The notes: generated by a model from the letters alone, not told the origin. A stretch of DNA of 64,000 bases from Pristionchus mayeri (GCA_036245805.1 BTRK01000006.1:31996901-32060900); one strand, 5' to 3'. Positions 23,401 through 38,400 are shown, counted from the first letter of the stretch. Translations and numbers: made by a program.

Positions 23401-26400
23401 ATCCAGTTATTCGTCATTTTAATCGTAATTAAACAATGTTCCATTTTTCATTTTGTATCACGTTATTTCGCAAAAGAAATAGCATAAATATATATATATA
23501 TCACATGCATCACGAGTCAGTGGAGGTGTGTGGGAACAATTTTCAACTTTTATTTTTTGGTTGCCTTCATATTATATTAGTAGCATACACTAGGTCCAAC
23601 TTCTTGAAAAATCTAGGTCACAGGTACCAGAGCCGACATTTAGGTTTTACACCCGGCCCTACTGTATCTCAGCTTCCAGATGAGCTACAGAGTTGGCAGT
23701 GGGCTCAAAATGAGCGGAAAATTATTTTGAACAACTTTGATGTTGAAAGTGAAACCGTAGGACTTCAATTTCAGATAACATGAACGAAAACATGAAATTA
23801 TGAGTGCAAATAAAATCATAGCATCTCGGTGAGTAGCAAACACAGTGAATTTTATTAAAGAATACGGAAGGTTAACTCCATACGCATATAGAAAAAATAG
23901 TAATCGGCAGTTTTAGGGTGGACCCTTTCCGCAGTATAGCCCCGAAAGTCGAAAAAATGATATGTCAAATTTTGAAAAATTCTCATCTCGCAGATTTATC
24001 ATTCCATTGGATCAGTTCAATCATGTCCTTACATTTCTTGATCAAAGAAGTTAGATGACGTTGAAAGAGCACGCAAATTACTCACTTCAAAAAATTCAAT
24101 TTTCAACCCTCCTAATTTTCCATGTTTGTGAGGATCCAGCTCAGGATTTACCCAGCTGTGGGATTGAATTCCAATTGTAATCAACAGTGGTGACTGACTT
24201 TAGTACATTCTGTCATTATTGGCTCTCCAGTCGGTTCCATGCCCTTTATTTACATGCTCGAACTTGCTGAATCGCGTTGGTCTAAAATCAACATAATGCT
24301 ATGTTGACTAAGTTTAAAAGATTCTATGCAATTTTCTATTGCGAATAATTATTATGAGATATAACGAGACAGAAAATGCTGATAATAACAACATATAGCA
24401 CGATTTAAAAAATATGAAATTTTTGAACTTTGACATTTTAGATTTTATGAACAGTCTTAAAAATGGATACAATTTTAACAATTTCCAGCTCTCCTGCGCC
24501 AAATATGATTTATAGCTATCAAAAATAGCGGAGACTTTTTGAAATTTAGTGAAAATAGCATTATGTTGATTTTGGACCAACGCGATTCAGCAAGTTCGAG
24601 CATATAAATAAAGGGCATGGAACAGACTGGAGATCCGATAATAACAGAATGTACTAAAGCCAGTCGCCACTGTTGATTACAATTGGAGTTCAATCCCACA
24701 GCTGGGTAAATCCTGTGCTGGATCCTCACGAACATGGAAAATTAGGAGAGTTGAAAATCTAATTTTTTGAAGTGAGTAATTTGCGTGCTCTTTCAACGTC
24801 ATCTAACTTCTTTGATCAAGAAATGTAAGGAAATGATTGAACTGATCCAATGGAATGATAAATCTGCGAGATGAGAATTTTTCAAAATTTGACATATCAT
24901 TTTTTCGCCATTCAGAGCTTTTTCGCCATTTCAGAGCGGAAAGGGTCCACCCTAAAACTGCCGATTACTATTTTTTCTATATGCGTATGGAGTTAACCTT
25001 CCGTATTCTTTAATAAAATTCACTGTGTTTGCTACTCACCGAGATGCTATGATTTTATTTGCACTCGTAATTTCATGTTTTCGTTCATGTTATCTGAAAT
25101 TGAAGTCCTACGGTTTCACTTTCAACATTAAAGTTGTTCAAAATAATTTTCCGCTCATTTTGAGCCCACTGCCAACTCTGTAGCTCATCTGGAAGCTGAG
25201 ATAAAGTAGGGCCGGTTGTAAAACCGGAAAATTCCTAAATGACGGCTCTGGGATCTGTGACCTAGATTTTTTAAGAAGTTGGACATAGTGTATGCTACCA
25301 CTATAATGTGACGGTAAGCAAAAAATAAAAGTTGGAAAATGTTCCCGAGGGGTGGTTTTTTCCTCCACTGACTCGTGATACCCGTGATACATAGTAAATC
25401 CCTAGTGGGACGACATATATATGAAAAATTGTCAACATAGACACCCCCTAATTTTGTGTGGAGATTCCATAGAAAGAATAAAAATGATTGGGTTTTCGCT
25501 ATACGAAGCCAGAAAATCGATATTTTCTGTATATTTATCAATCAATAGGTTTTGTTCTCGAATAACTCGAAAACAAGAGATCTAAGAGCAAAATTGCTCA
25601 GAAACACTTTTCTCCGTCTCAAAAAGAGCTATCGATTTCACTTTTTAAGATCGCAATTGGACAACTTTAAACCAAGGTACGGTCTGAAAACCAATATCGC
25701 GAAAATTTGACCAAGTCCAGAACGGTCCAGATTCTCCCATAGTGAATCCATAGTGAGGTGACAGAAATGTGGAAAATGATCAACGTAGACACCACCTTAT
25801 TTGGCCAGGAGATTCCGAATTTGAAATAAAAAGCTTTGGGTTTCCGGATATTAATCGAGATATGAGCGATTTTTCATATCGAAATTTAGTTTTTCGCTAT
25901 TTTCACCATTAAAACGAATCCGGCCTCATTGGGCTACGTTGACATATTTGTAGGGTATTCAAATACGAGCAGAATGCACTCAATTTGCACACTGTGCGAT
26001 CAAAATGAACTGAATTATGACTCTCAGACGGAGTAGATAAAAAAAAATCGATAATTTGCCGTTTTAGCCAAACCAACCGGATAGTCCTTTTCCTGACCCC
26101 CAATTTTTCCTTTTCCTGATGTCCATGAACCAAGTTTTATCAAAATCAGTGCCATAAAATATTTCCTGGTAGCCAAATGAGTCAGTTTTCCTACACTTTT
26201 ACAGGAAACCTGTTATAAATATTGGCTATCCAACTATTTCCATGCCATTTATGGATGACCTCGAACATGCTTGATCGTGAAGTGCGAAAGAAAACATCGT
26301 TACATTTTCAATAAATTATTGTGAACCGCAGCTATTTTTGAGCACTAAAAATCATGTTGTGACTGAGAATCATTGAAAACACTGGAACAATTAACTATAA

Positions 26401-29400
26401 AAATAGCTGCGGTTCACAATAATTTATTGAAAATGTAGCTATGTTTTCTTTCGCATTTCACGATCAAGCATGTTCGAGGTCATCTATAAATGGCATGGAA
26501 ATAGCTGGATAGCCAATATTTATAGGATTTGCTTATGTCGGCCACTAGTATTACTTGCCCTATAAGCGAATTTCTAGAGATGTGAACAACTCAAATTGGA
26601 GACACGTGAATAAAAAGAGGGGTCGAAAATTCAATTTTTAGAAGTGAGAAAATTTCATGTTCTATCAACAAATTATAACTTCTTTAGTCGTTAAACGTTA
26701 GATATTTGTTGAACTGATTGATTTGAATGAGAAATCTCCGAGATTAATTTTTTTCAAAATTCGACTACATCACTATCACGAGTTTGGTCGAAAATTGCCA
26801 AATACAACCCGGCTCAAATCTGGTTTTCAGATTTTTCCAATATGTATTTGTACTCGTTCTTCCATATTTCAATTTAAAATTCTAATACGCTCTCTGGCAT
26901 TGCGCTGAAAATATTTTATTTTTGATGCATGGCACGTCTGTAATTTCATAACTCAATCAAATGTCATCTACTCTTCTTGGTGTCAACATACAAATTTCTC
27001 AGCATATTTTTCCTGTCATTTTGAGACCAGTGCCATCTCTCTAGCTCATCTGGGAGCTGAATTACTGCAGATCCAGGTGCAAAACCGGAAAATTCCTAAA
27101 AGCCGGCTCTGGGGCCAATGACTTATATTTTCCGAAATCTTCACTCTAGGGTATTCTACCACTATAATATGAGCCAAATCGGAGACAACTTTTTCGAAAA
27201 TGTTCCCGATGGAGTCATTTTTCATCCACTGACTCGTGATACAGGTGGTATTCATAATTTCCTACATATTTTCAATAGGACATGAAATGAGAGAGAGGTC
27301 AAAACTGACGATTTGAGTGTGTGATGTGTGGCATTCCGATGGGGGAGAAATCTCTTAGACTCCCATCTGCCTCCATTGCCTTCACCATTCGATTCTTGAG
27401 TACGGAGAGAGTCGCATGAGGGGGTCTTTCAGAGAGAACTGCAGCTGAAGGGGAGAGATCACCAGCAGAATTGAGAGAACACCCTCTAACTATCGTATCA
27501 TCTGCATGCCACTCTACCCATATCCAAACGGGACTAGACTTAATCTCCACTAGTAGAAATCATAAAAATAATCTTTCTAATCTTCGAATACTTCAAATTT
27601 GTTCCCTCGCATTCCCCACGCCGATCGTTAATAAAAATTACACTTTCTAAAAGTGTAATTTCAAGAATGCGTCCTCCTTACCATCCTCCTCCTCACTGTC
27701 ATCCTCCTCTTCCTTCTTGCTCCTCTTCGAATACTTACGATCGAGGACCATGTTAGACTGATTGCCCTTCCTGCAATGAAGTCAGAGATTCCCCATAACT
27801 CTTTCCCTTCTGATCCGTCCTCGTCCAACTCCTCCATCTAATTCATCCTCTACCCGATATTCCCTCACTTCTTCCTCTTCTTTCCCTTTCCACTCGATGG
27901 GGGCGCACTCTTGTCGATCGTCGTCGAGAACGTCTTCAGAGACGAATCAGACTGATACTTCTCTTCTGCAAATTCACCCTTCTCTCTCACTGCTTGGATA
28001 ATAGTAGGCAGTCTTCTCTTTCCCTCACCAGTCTCCTCCTTCGTAATCGCTGCCTCCTTCTCTGCTGTTTCTGCTGCCTCTCTTTCCTTATCTCCGCTCT
28101 CCATCGATTCATCGGGTAGATCAGGGAGTGGAACACCGAGGGAACGCGCCTCTGAATTACGTCCATCTACGAGCACATTCAGTTTGCTGCTACACAAGTT
28201 ATTTCGCTTGGATTGGATTGGTAAGATGCGACTGTGAATCAAGTGAAGACTGACTGACCCTTGTGCAGTCTCTCAAATTCTTCATCCTCGTCATCGATCT
28301 CTTCGTCTTCTTCGTCCTCCTCATTCTTCTCTATTCGCTTCTCACTCTTCTTCTTCTCTTTGTCATCTTCTTTCTGTAACAATTCTCGATATCAAAGATC
28401 TAACAAGCATCCAGAAAAAATATATATTTCTTGGATGTTTGATCAATGAATAACAGAGGAATTCTGAGAGAATTGAGATATTCCTTGTAGTGTCCGTACA
28501 ACGAAAAACTAACCTATGCTGAAAATGTGTCCTTTTTCACGTAGATCACGAAAATCGACCTTAGGAAGCGGTATCTCTGACCCCTCATTTCCAGAAGCGC
28601 GCCTCAACTGCGAGGTCGGTTTTTGTAAATAGTTTCTGGCGTATTTCAACCCGTAGAAAACGAATTTGCACATAACTCCTCACGAAAACGTGAAAGAAAA
28701 TTTGTAGGAATAAAATATCGTATTTTTGGCCAAAAAATCTCGACTTCGCTATATTCTTTTGAAAATTTCGTCGAATACCAGATCTTCGATTTTCCTATAA
28801 ATTTGCGCGCAGGCGTAAAATTGCACGAGGAATCTAATGAAAACAAAATTGGATTGTTATCGAGCACCATATTCTCAGGATCTGAACTTTTAAATTTTAA
28901 ATGGGCATAACTTTTTTCACAGATGAGCTAGCCCTTCATTTCCAACATGAAAAATGCTGGTCTCATCGAGATCTTTCAGAATTACTATATAAGTGCGGGG
29001 TTTAGATGAGCCGTTCACGATTTACAAAAACCGACCTCGCAGTTGAGGCGCGCTTCTGGAAATGAGGGGTCAGAGATACCGCTTCCTTAGGTCGATTTTC
29101 GTGATCTACGTGAAAAAGTACCCCTAGGGACACATTTACAGCATAGGTTAGTTTTTCGTTGTACGGACGTATCTCTGTTCTCTCAGATTTCCTCTGATAA
29201 TACCTTCTTCTTTTTTTTCACTTCTGGCTGCCAATCTCTATCCTTTCCTCCCCTCTTCCTCTCCGCCTTCTCGAATCGGACCTCCTGAAATTATGCTGTA
29301 CACAATTAAAGCCAGACAAGTAGGAAAGCTGGATAAAATACTTGAGTAAGCTAACCTTCTTAGGTGAGGCATCATCCATACTCCTCTCTGCACTGGCAGT

Positions 29401-32400
29401 CTCTGAATGGGAGTGATTCGTCGTCCATCCTACCGTACTCCCTCCTCACCATCTTCCCTGCTTGGTCCCGCCGCTTCTTCGCTGGCCTTCTGCTTGGCAG
29501 CTACAGTGGCGATCAACGCGACGACGGCTTCCTGCGAGGAAGGAAGACTTCCTTCCCACACTGATACAACTACTTCCACATACTAACTTATACTCAATAG
29601 TAACAGAGATGAAAAAGCCGCATTTAAAGAATGCATTCCCGCTATATGATGATTTTAAAGAATGTAATATTTCAGACTCCTGCTATAAAATTGCAGAAAC
29701 TGATTGATGATATGAATATGTGAACCTCGCCCTCCTCACCTTCTCTTTCCTGACTCTTTCTGCCTCGATCTTCTCCCTCTTCTCCCTCTCCAATCGCTCA
29801 TTCTTCTCCTTCTCTGCTCGAGATCCCAACAGAAGAACCACCTACAAGTCAATGAAATAGATGTGGAATGGAAGTTATCGAGTAGTCCATTCGCCCCTCT
29901 TCCCACCTCATCGATGGTATCCGAGATCGAGCAGCTTCCTTTCTTCTCCACTTCCTTCTCAGGGACAATCACTGGAGTGGATGTGGAGGGAGGGACTGTA
30001 GTGGCTGCACTGGTCGAGGGAGTGGAAGGAGCGAGAGGAGGAGGAGGGGGAGGAGGGGGGAGAGGAGGAGGAGGGGGAGGAGGGGGGAGAGGGGGAACGA
30101 CTGGCGGGGCTGGAGGGACTGCTTCCACGGACGAGGAAGGGGCGGGGACAGAGAGCTGTATCGACAATTATTAAACCTCACCACACAATTTAATTTTCAG
30201 CAAGGCAGTGAGCATATTTTTGCAATATCGTTTCGTCAAAAACTTTCGGAAGTATCTGTTTCCAGGGCGTCATTAGGTACCTTGACGGGTGATGGAGTTC
30301 GTCCAGGTACTCCGATCCGCTTGGACTTCCTCTCCTCTGTCTCCTCCCTTTCCTTCTCTTTCTTCTCTTCTTTCTCCTTGGTCACCTTCACTTCTTTCTC
30401 TACCTTCTCATCCTCTTTCTGTTCCGTCTCTTCCTTCACCTCGTTCTTCTTCCTCTCCTTCTTCTCAACTGCTGGAGGCACAGATTTCGGGGATTCTGAA
30501 TTAAAAAAATGACGGGAAAGTTTAATCAACTTTGTTTGTGTTCTTCTTTCAGCAAAAAAAATGCAGTCTATGATACGTTTGTCCGCAGAGTGACGGACCT
30601 TGAATGAGGAGTGGTCTCTCCTCTTCCCTCTCTTCACTCTTCATCTTCTCCGCAGTCTCCTCACTCCTCCTCTCCTTCTTCTCTCTCTCTGACAAGGGGG
30701 GAGAGACAGTCCCTCCCATCGGACTCGTCGCTGACGTTGACAGCTCAAGTTATCAATGTCACAAATATCAATGTTTTTAATATTATTATGAGATAGATTT
30801 TCGACGTAATCCTTCGATAATCGCAAAATCATTAGCACCCATAGTGAAACTGGGAATCACGCATTAAAAATAAAATTTTAAAAAATTCGCGAGTTACACC
30901 AACGTTTTCAAGTTGGAATTCGTTCTCAAAATCGCGTTACCAATATCCAGTAGTCAAAAAGGAGCTAAAATTGCATAAAATGCCCGGCTTTAGGAGTTCG
31001 GACCAGTGAAAAAGCATGTACTTTTTTCCCCAGCGATTTCCGGATTAACATTTTAGAAAGATGACCAATTTTCAACATTTGTTGCACCCATTCGACCACT
31101 GCTGATAAGGTTCTCTCAATACATAGAATGTCGTCTACCTGTTCAAACTGAGACTGTGAGAAAGAGACGGAAAGTCTCCTCTGTCTATATCCACCCAGTA
31201 GCATCGAGGAAGAATCCTTCGGAGACTCGAGAGGACCACACAGAGCAGTCATCCCCTCACTGAAACCACCTTCAGAGGGACTGCCATGGATACATCAGCT
31301 ATCATCGAGGCGTAATCTAGCAGGTTAATGGGTTGAGAGGGAATAAGTGCATCTCGCTCCACACCACTACCGCAATTGAGCGAACCTCGCAACAATCGGG
31401 AACCCACCGTGTTCTGCTCCACTTCGACACCCATCCCAGTAACTCCTCACTCAGATTGGGCCTCGCCAATTTCATCGACGCCTCCTCATCCTGATATGGG
31501 ATTGGAATAGTAATACATACAAAATAATGACAAATAACGAAGGCGATAAGGGAATTGCTTCGTGAACTATTTCGTACTCTGCTCACCTTCTGGTTGATTC
31601 TGATCTGCGGCAGCTTAATATTCTCGTCGTATCGCGAATTCCATCCCAAGTAGTGAACCAAACAACGAATCTGCAAAGAGATCACGGTTAGACGAACAAC
31701 CAATATCCATTTAAGAATAATTACGACTATCCATTACGACGATAGACCACTTCACCTTCTTGGTCATTTCTCTCAGCTCGTCCATTGAATTCAATCCGAA
31801 TGATTCGCCGGGCTCACACTGCAAAATCAAATCTCGAGAATAAGAAAATGTATTTTGTTACAATCACATAGCATCATATCTCCCGCAACCTCGTATTTCG
31901 TAAAGAATCTAGCTCTATCATAATCTGGCACGCCTCTGTTTTGTCCCAATCTCTCTTTCCATCGCGTAATCTCATACCCTCGCTACCCTCTCACTCATTC
32001 CTCCTACAAATGGATTGGGTCCATACCAGGGAAGCTCCCATCATTTTCAGACCCAGTTCATTCCCTGTACCTTGACTACTCCTCCAGCTGCTCGATTGAT
32101 TGCATCAGTGATCACTTTGATTGATGGCTGTTGTACTTTCACCACACGGGCAGAGTACCTCAACATCAACATTTTTAACTTAAATAATCTCAAAATAAGT
32201 CAGGGCAATATTCTATGCTGACCACTGTCCACTGTGTAGGGCACGCACACTCATCCCTTGATAGAAGTGCGTGAGACTGCAATATGAAGGAGAGCAAAAA
32301 TCATTTACGATTCGAGATTCCAAGGAAAAGTATATGGGATGATTAGCAACACATATTTTTCATGAATACGTGTCGATATCTCCATTCCCTTCATTATAAT

Positions 32401-35400
32401 TTTTCATTATATACCCCCTCTTTGAAATGGCTCTCTCAGTTACTTACATATTGGCGGGTAGACAGAGGTCCTTGGCATCATCATGTGCCCATGTGGACAC
32501 TTCGTGAGGGGCGGGAGAGGAGGAGGCGAAGACTGCCACTGCCGAGCAACTCACCGAAGACAACCCATCCTCTGAACAACCATCCATTAACTACGGTATT
32601 AAGATGTCTTATCACGACTTTCCATTTCAATTAGCATTGGAAAGGAATTTGAAAATCAATATCAAAATCTTTAAACATATGACGCCGTATCTCTAAGAAG
32701 CGGACAAATGCTTGAAGGGGCTGGAACAGCGATTTTTCAAAAAAACATGGAATTTTGGGTTGTTTTGGATGCTGATCACGATGGTCTGTCTCATTTTGTA
32801 TATTTGGTCATATTTAGTGAGCTATGGAGCGTCCTAAAGTCACGTAATTCCCTGTTTTTGATGTCTATCACAATTTAGAGACAAGCAATAAAGACGAAAA
32901 TTGTTTTCCTGGGGTACTTTTTCCTTCTCTACATGATGCGATATATGTGAACTTCGCATCACAATGTCTTCATTGGTTTCCTGAACACATCTATGGGTTA
33001 AACTAAAAAAAAGCATTAAGCCACTTTATTTTTTGAACATCATTATCTCAAAATACCAGTTCTCGATTTGCACCAAAATTGTTTTATGGCCTTTACACAG
33101 TACTAAAAACATCCCTGTAAAGTGGCTTAATGCTTTTTTGAGTTTAACCCATAGATGTGTTCAGAAAACCAATGAATACATTGTGATGCGAAGTTCACAT
33201 ATATCGCATCATGTAGAGAAGGAAAAACTACCCCAGGAAAACAATTTTCGTCTTTATTGCTTGTCTCTAAATTGTGATAGACGTGGAAAACAGGCACATA
33301 CGTGACTTTAGGACGCTCCATAGCTCACTAAATATGACCAAATATACTAAATGAGACAGGTCATCGTGATCAGCATCCAAAACAACCCCAAATTTCATTA
33401 TTTCGAAAAATCGCTGTTCCACTGTTTGTCCGAGTCTTACAAGTACGACGTCATATTTAAAACAAGTAAATGTCTCATTGGAGTAAAAAAGACAAATTTG
33501 TCTAAACTCACCTCCAACAATGGGCGTCAACGCTGGTTCAGTGCACTCAGAGACAGTGCGGACCACACCTACAATCGACACTTATTTTATGATTTCAATA
33601 CAGAAATATTTAATAAAAGATAACTCCTTCTCCACTGAAACATGGGCAGGAATTGACAATGAACTTTTCGCCTGGATTGGCCTTTTTTTTTTTTTCTTCA
33701 CCTCCCACCCATGTGTTCGATATTGCACGATGGCCCTTATGTGCGTATCCCTATACTCACTCTCTTCCTTCGATCCCTTCCCCTTCCTTCCTCTCTTCGC
33801 AGGAGTACTCGTTGACGGCAGCGGACTCTGCAATACATTTTATACTTCGCTTTCTCATCTACCGTCGATAAAACATTTAGTACCTTCAACGTAACAGAGA
33901 CACCATCTAGACAAATCAATGCAGTCGTGCACATTCAACAATTTTACACAAAATAGCATCATAAATTTAGTCAGACTTTTTTAAAATAAAAGCTGACCTC
34001 CGAGTGCGTAATTCTGGACAGCGACCGTCTAGAGTTTGTCTCGATGGAGGATGCATCCGCGGGTCGGATACTGCTACAAAAGGTAAAGAGAATAAAGTGC
34101 TAAAAATATCAGAAAATCAATCACGGAATATCAAATAGAGCAGTGCTAACAAGAGAGAGAGAGGTAGTGCAAAAGAAGCTCCTCGTTACCTTTCCCTCTC
34201 CTCCTTCTTCACTTTATCATCCTCGTAGTTCTCTGTAGTTCCTTCACTCCGGATAGACTCCGCCTGACATATGGATTATCTTCACATTCGAGGATATATC
34301 CAGTGTCGATTTAGCCAATCAAATAAAATTATAGTGATCAATTTCGGATGACATTGCTATGTTTGTCTCTTGTATGGAATGAGTATATTTTTTCTAATAA
34401 GATTAATATACTAATAAAATAAAGAGACCTTTTCTGTCCTCTTTGTCTGTCTCTTCTCCGTATTCTCCCGTCTCCTCTTCCGCTACAAATACATTGATTA
34501 CGGAAAGATTTTTATTTATTTTGCTTTCATGCTGAGAAAAGAATATGAATTTAGTGAAACGTAAAACCCACGAATCCGTAGTCGATGACCTTCTTCGCTG
34601 ATCTTCCCCCACTGACAATCTTAGTGGAGAGATCTTCCAGACTCCATCCCAGTTGGGAATACGTAGAGTGGAACTCGTTCAAGTATCTGCAAAATGGGAA
34701 TGAAATCCAGTGGAACACTGGCCTCAGAGCTACTTTTATGCTAGAATTTCACAATTTTTACGTGGAGAAGAAATGTGTTCAGTGATTTCCGTTCTGCCCA
34801 TCCATCATGCTTCCTTCCCCCCTCCTCCTCCTCACCGCAAGTAGGCCTTCTTCACATTCACTGGCTGTGCTCCCGTCTCTCCCAATTTCAGTTTCATCAG
34901 TATCTTCTTCCACAGGGATGAATCAGTGCACTTCTTCGATCCCCCGTACCGTATCACGTAGCGATACAACTTGTGCAGGTCCAGATCCTGCATTGATGTA
35001 TCATTGCCTACGGTTTTCCGGTAGTAAAAATGGATTGCGTGTCTATAATTCGAAATTCGAATTGAATATCAGACCCACACCTCTATCTAACACCGACAAC
35101 TTGAATGAATCTTTTACTTTGGACAGTCTCTTAACTATACACACGTAAGCCAGTATGAATGACTGGAAGTACCTTTCCTCCCCAGACAGGGGCCTTGTTT
35201 ATCGGAGTGTTCCGTTCCTCGTGGAACTTGTACAGCTGTGCAGTGAAGATGTCCCGCTCTTGATTATCCGCCTGTCAATAGTCAGTTGCATCACAACAAC
35301 ACGCATTAGAGCTATCTTTATATAGAGAGCAACCCCACACAATTCAACAATGCCTAGTTTCGCTCCCTGTACAGAAACAACGTTTAACAGGTACCACTTG

Positions 35401-38400
35401 TTCACGGAAAACATTTCATTTTTTCAGAGTACAAATTTGAGCTGAAGGGAAAGATGTCCAACCTCATCATCCTCCGATGATTCAGATTCTTCAGAGGACG
35501 ATTCCACTTCCACTGCCTTCCTGCAATATTTAAACTACGTCTTAGGCAGTAATACAAAGTTAACAATCACAAATTTATAGTGAGATTTTCGTGAGTAAAT
35601 TTTGAAAAGCCACGCAATATCAATTATTTGTTAAAAATTACAAACAAATTGGCTCTTGTGCTGAAGCCCAGATCAACGCTATTTCTACCACCATTTTTAG
35701 TGTTTCATTACTCGCTAACTGGTAAATTCATAATGTTTATCTTAATCTTAAAATTTGCGCTGTTCTCACAATGAGTGTTTCCAATCTTCTCTGTTTCCCT
35801 ATCCCAATTTAACTCCCCTCCGATACGATCTGGGCTTCAGCACAAGAGCCAACAAATTGAACTTACTTCGCTTTTTTCTCCTTCTCCTTCTCCTTTTCTT
35901 TCTTTTCCCTTTCCTTTTCCTTCTCTTTCTTCTCCTCCTCTTTCTCCTTCTTCTTTCTTTCCTCCATTTCCTTCCGTTTCCTCTCTTCTTCCTCCTCTCG
36001 TTTCCTTTCTTCTTCCTCCTCTTTCTTCTTTTTCTCTTCTTCAAGTCTTTCTTCTTCTTCCTTTTCTTTCCTCTTATCTTCTTCCTTCTTCTTCTTCAGT
36101 TTTTCTTTCTCCTCAAATTTTGAAATTAGATTATATTTTTAATCCGGAATTTGGAGGCCATTCGATTCGGCATCAACAATACAAAATAAACTGCAGCTAT
36201 TGATTTTTCTTTATACACCAAACAATCCCTCTGCTACTATAACACTAACTGACCATTTTCCTCGCCTCTTCATCTCCGAATATCTCCGCCAGCTTCCACT
36301 CCTTCGGCAATTTTTCTGAAATATATACAACTGTTACAGAATTTAATAAAATTCTGCAAATATTCTAAATATTGAATAACAGCAACCAGTCTGTGTGAAC
36401 CCCTCCCCAATGGAGATGCACCATGTGCAATGCGAGTGAATGCTTTCCAACTGACTCTTCTCATTCCATATCGTGGCCATTCCAATGGCGGCCTTCAATC
36501 TGCTCGTCGTCTTATCCTTCGAGAAGAGATCCATCTCGAATGAATCGAAGAGCACGCAGTTACCCGTCGAGACACGAGCACTCAATGATCACCATTCAGT
36601 AATCAGAGAGATGCAGACGGAATATGAAACGGATAGCTGAGCTTACCCTTACCCGCATTTAACTAAAATAATTAGTTTCTGACATTATAGGAGTATGGAA
36701 AAGTATTAGGTTGAACAGAAAGTCTTTATAAACTGTTTTGCTAGATCACTGCTCAGTGCACGAGACCTTTGGTGTTCCCTCGCCTCTAGTGAATAACACA
36801 TGACAAAGGGACTATGTGGTCAACAACTCCCCATTCCACGCCTTTCATTCTGCCACTAGTAAGACCACGATGTTTGTTCCCACGGCCTTGCACATCCGCA
36901 ACGTTCTGTTATTCGTATTCCTCTCTCACACTACAATGAAGGAATAGGAACGTCAGTTGGCTGAAGTGCACGATTCATATGCCACTCACTACCAGGCCAT
37001 GCGCAATTGGTACCAACTCTTCGAGAAGGGGGACTTTTCCATGGATGATCATGACCGGTCTGGGAGGCCACCCGAGCTGGATTTGGATGCGCTACGGATC
37101 GTAGTGGAATTGGATCCTTTCCAAATACCCGCGACATGGCAGCCACACTTGGGGTATCGCAAAGCACCATCGTAAAATGATTGGTCTCCATTGGCAAGAA
37201 GAAGAAGCTAGGCCGTTTCATACAACACAAATTGACCCAAGACCAGTTTGACCACCGTGTCGACGATTCCCTTTCTCTACTCACTCTTCACGCTGGAGAT
37301 CGATGGTTGGACCGTCTCATAACATGGGTCGAGAAGTGGGTCTGCTTTGAGAATCACCATAGGAGGGCACAGTGGGTAGATGCCAATGAGACCCCACAGG
37401 ACGTCGCAAAGCCTGACCTTCACCCCAAGAAAATCTTGCTCTCTGTCTGGTGGGGAGTGGATGGCCTGATTTACTGGGAACTCCTACCCGAGAAGCGGAT
37501 AATTACTGGATATGTCTACACTAAACAACTACGGAATTTCAAGAAGAAATTCGCACAATCTGCCCTGAACGGCAAGAAAGTGTACTATCAACACGATAAC
37601 GCCCGACCCCATGTTCCACGGCAGGTCAAGCAGGAGCTGTCCAAATATGGCTGGATGGTTCTCCCTCATACACCGTATTCTCCTGACTTGGCCCCTTCGT
37701 ATTATTGGTTGTTCTCGGATCTGACCCGTCATCTCGATCAGAGATCCTTCACTTCCCGTGGGGCGATCGAGGCCGCACTCAAGCAATATTTTGATTCGCG
37801 CCGAGATCGGTTCTATAAGGAGGGAATCCATAAGTTGCCTGAACGTTGGAGATTTGTCGTAGATAACAATGGTGCATACGTTTGATTTCGCTCTTGCGCT
37901 TTATTGTCAAAAGAAGGGAAATAAAAAGTTTATAAAGACTTTCTGTTCAACCTAATACTAATAAGGAGAAAAAAATTATTGTTGTTATTAGGATGCTGAA
38001 ACTGACTAGCTATCAGTGAAGAAGCTTTTGACTATCAGTTGTCCTTCTTTTACTGCCTTGAGTTTGTCGCGAGGGCAATACTTCTGCAAAGGAAGTACTT
38101 TCTGCTCTTGCTCGTATGAAAAAATGTTTGTTAATTGATCAATTAAGTTACCGGGCACTTTCCCGATAAATAACAATATCGAAAAATGTAATTTGATAAC
38201 TTGCTAATTGTTGCTCTCTTCCTTGTAAGCTGCCTACCATCCCCCCTCCACGTTTCATCCATTTTTTACACTATTACGAGTAATTAGCAATTGGATTGCC
38301 CAGTAGTAACCAACGAGATCTAAAGTACCGTACCTCGTATGCTTCCTGATTGACAGTGAGGGCGGGGTAGTAGGTGGTGGACTCGCGATCTTTGCCCATC

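Larger units (their letters stand above)
21014..27248. mobile_element. Giant nested foldback element in the penultimate-region intron of ARID4
   Basis: The outer palindrome has two 1.86 kb arms (21,014-22,875 and about 25,390-27,248) that are near-perfect inverted copies. They end in TCACGTGTATCACGAGTCAG-type termini with TA outside. The arms meet at ...GGGATTTACTA / TAGTAAATCCC.... That axis is split by two later insertions: a retrotransposon tail (22,877-23,498) and a second foldback (23,501-25,387) with the same type of ends. Each outer arm also holds its own smaller palindrome (about 21,725-22,050 and its mirror 26,220-26,540) around AATAAATTATTGTGAACCGC. No transposase is visible. Confidence 0.88.

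Noticed and set aside
31249..31434. Extension of ARID4 exon 28 through this frame
   Set aside because: It would break phase with exon 29; ending exon 28 near 31,408 restores the frame, although this edge stays uncertain.
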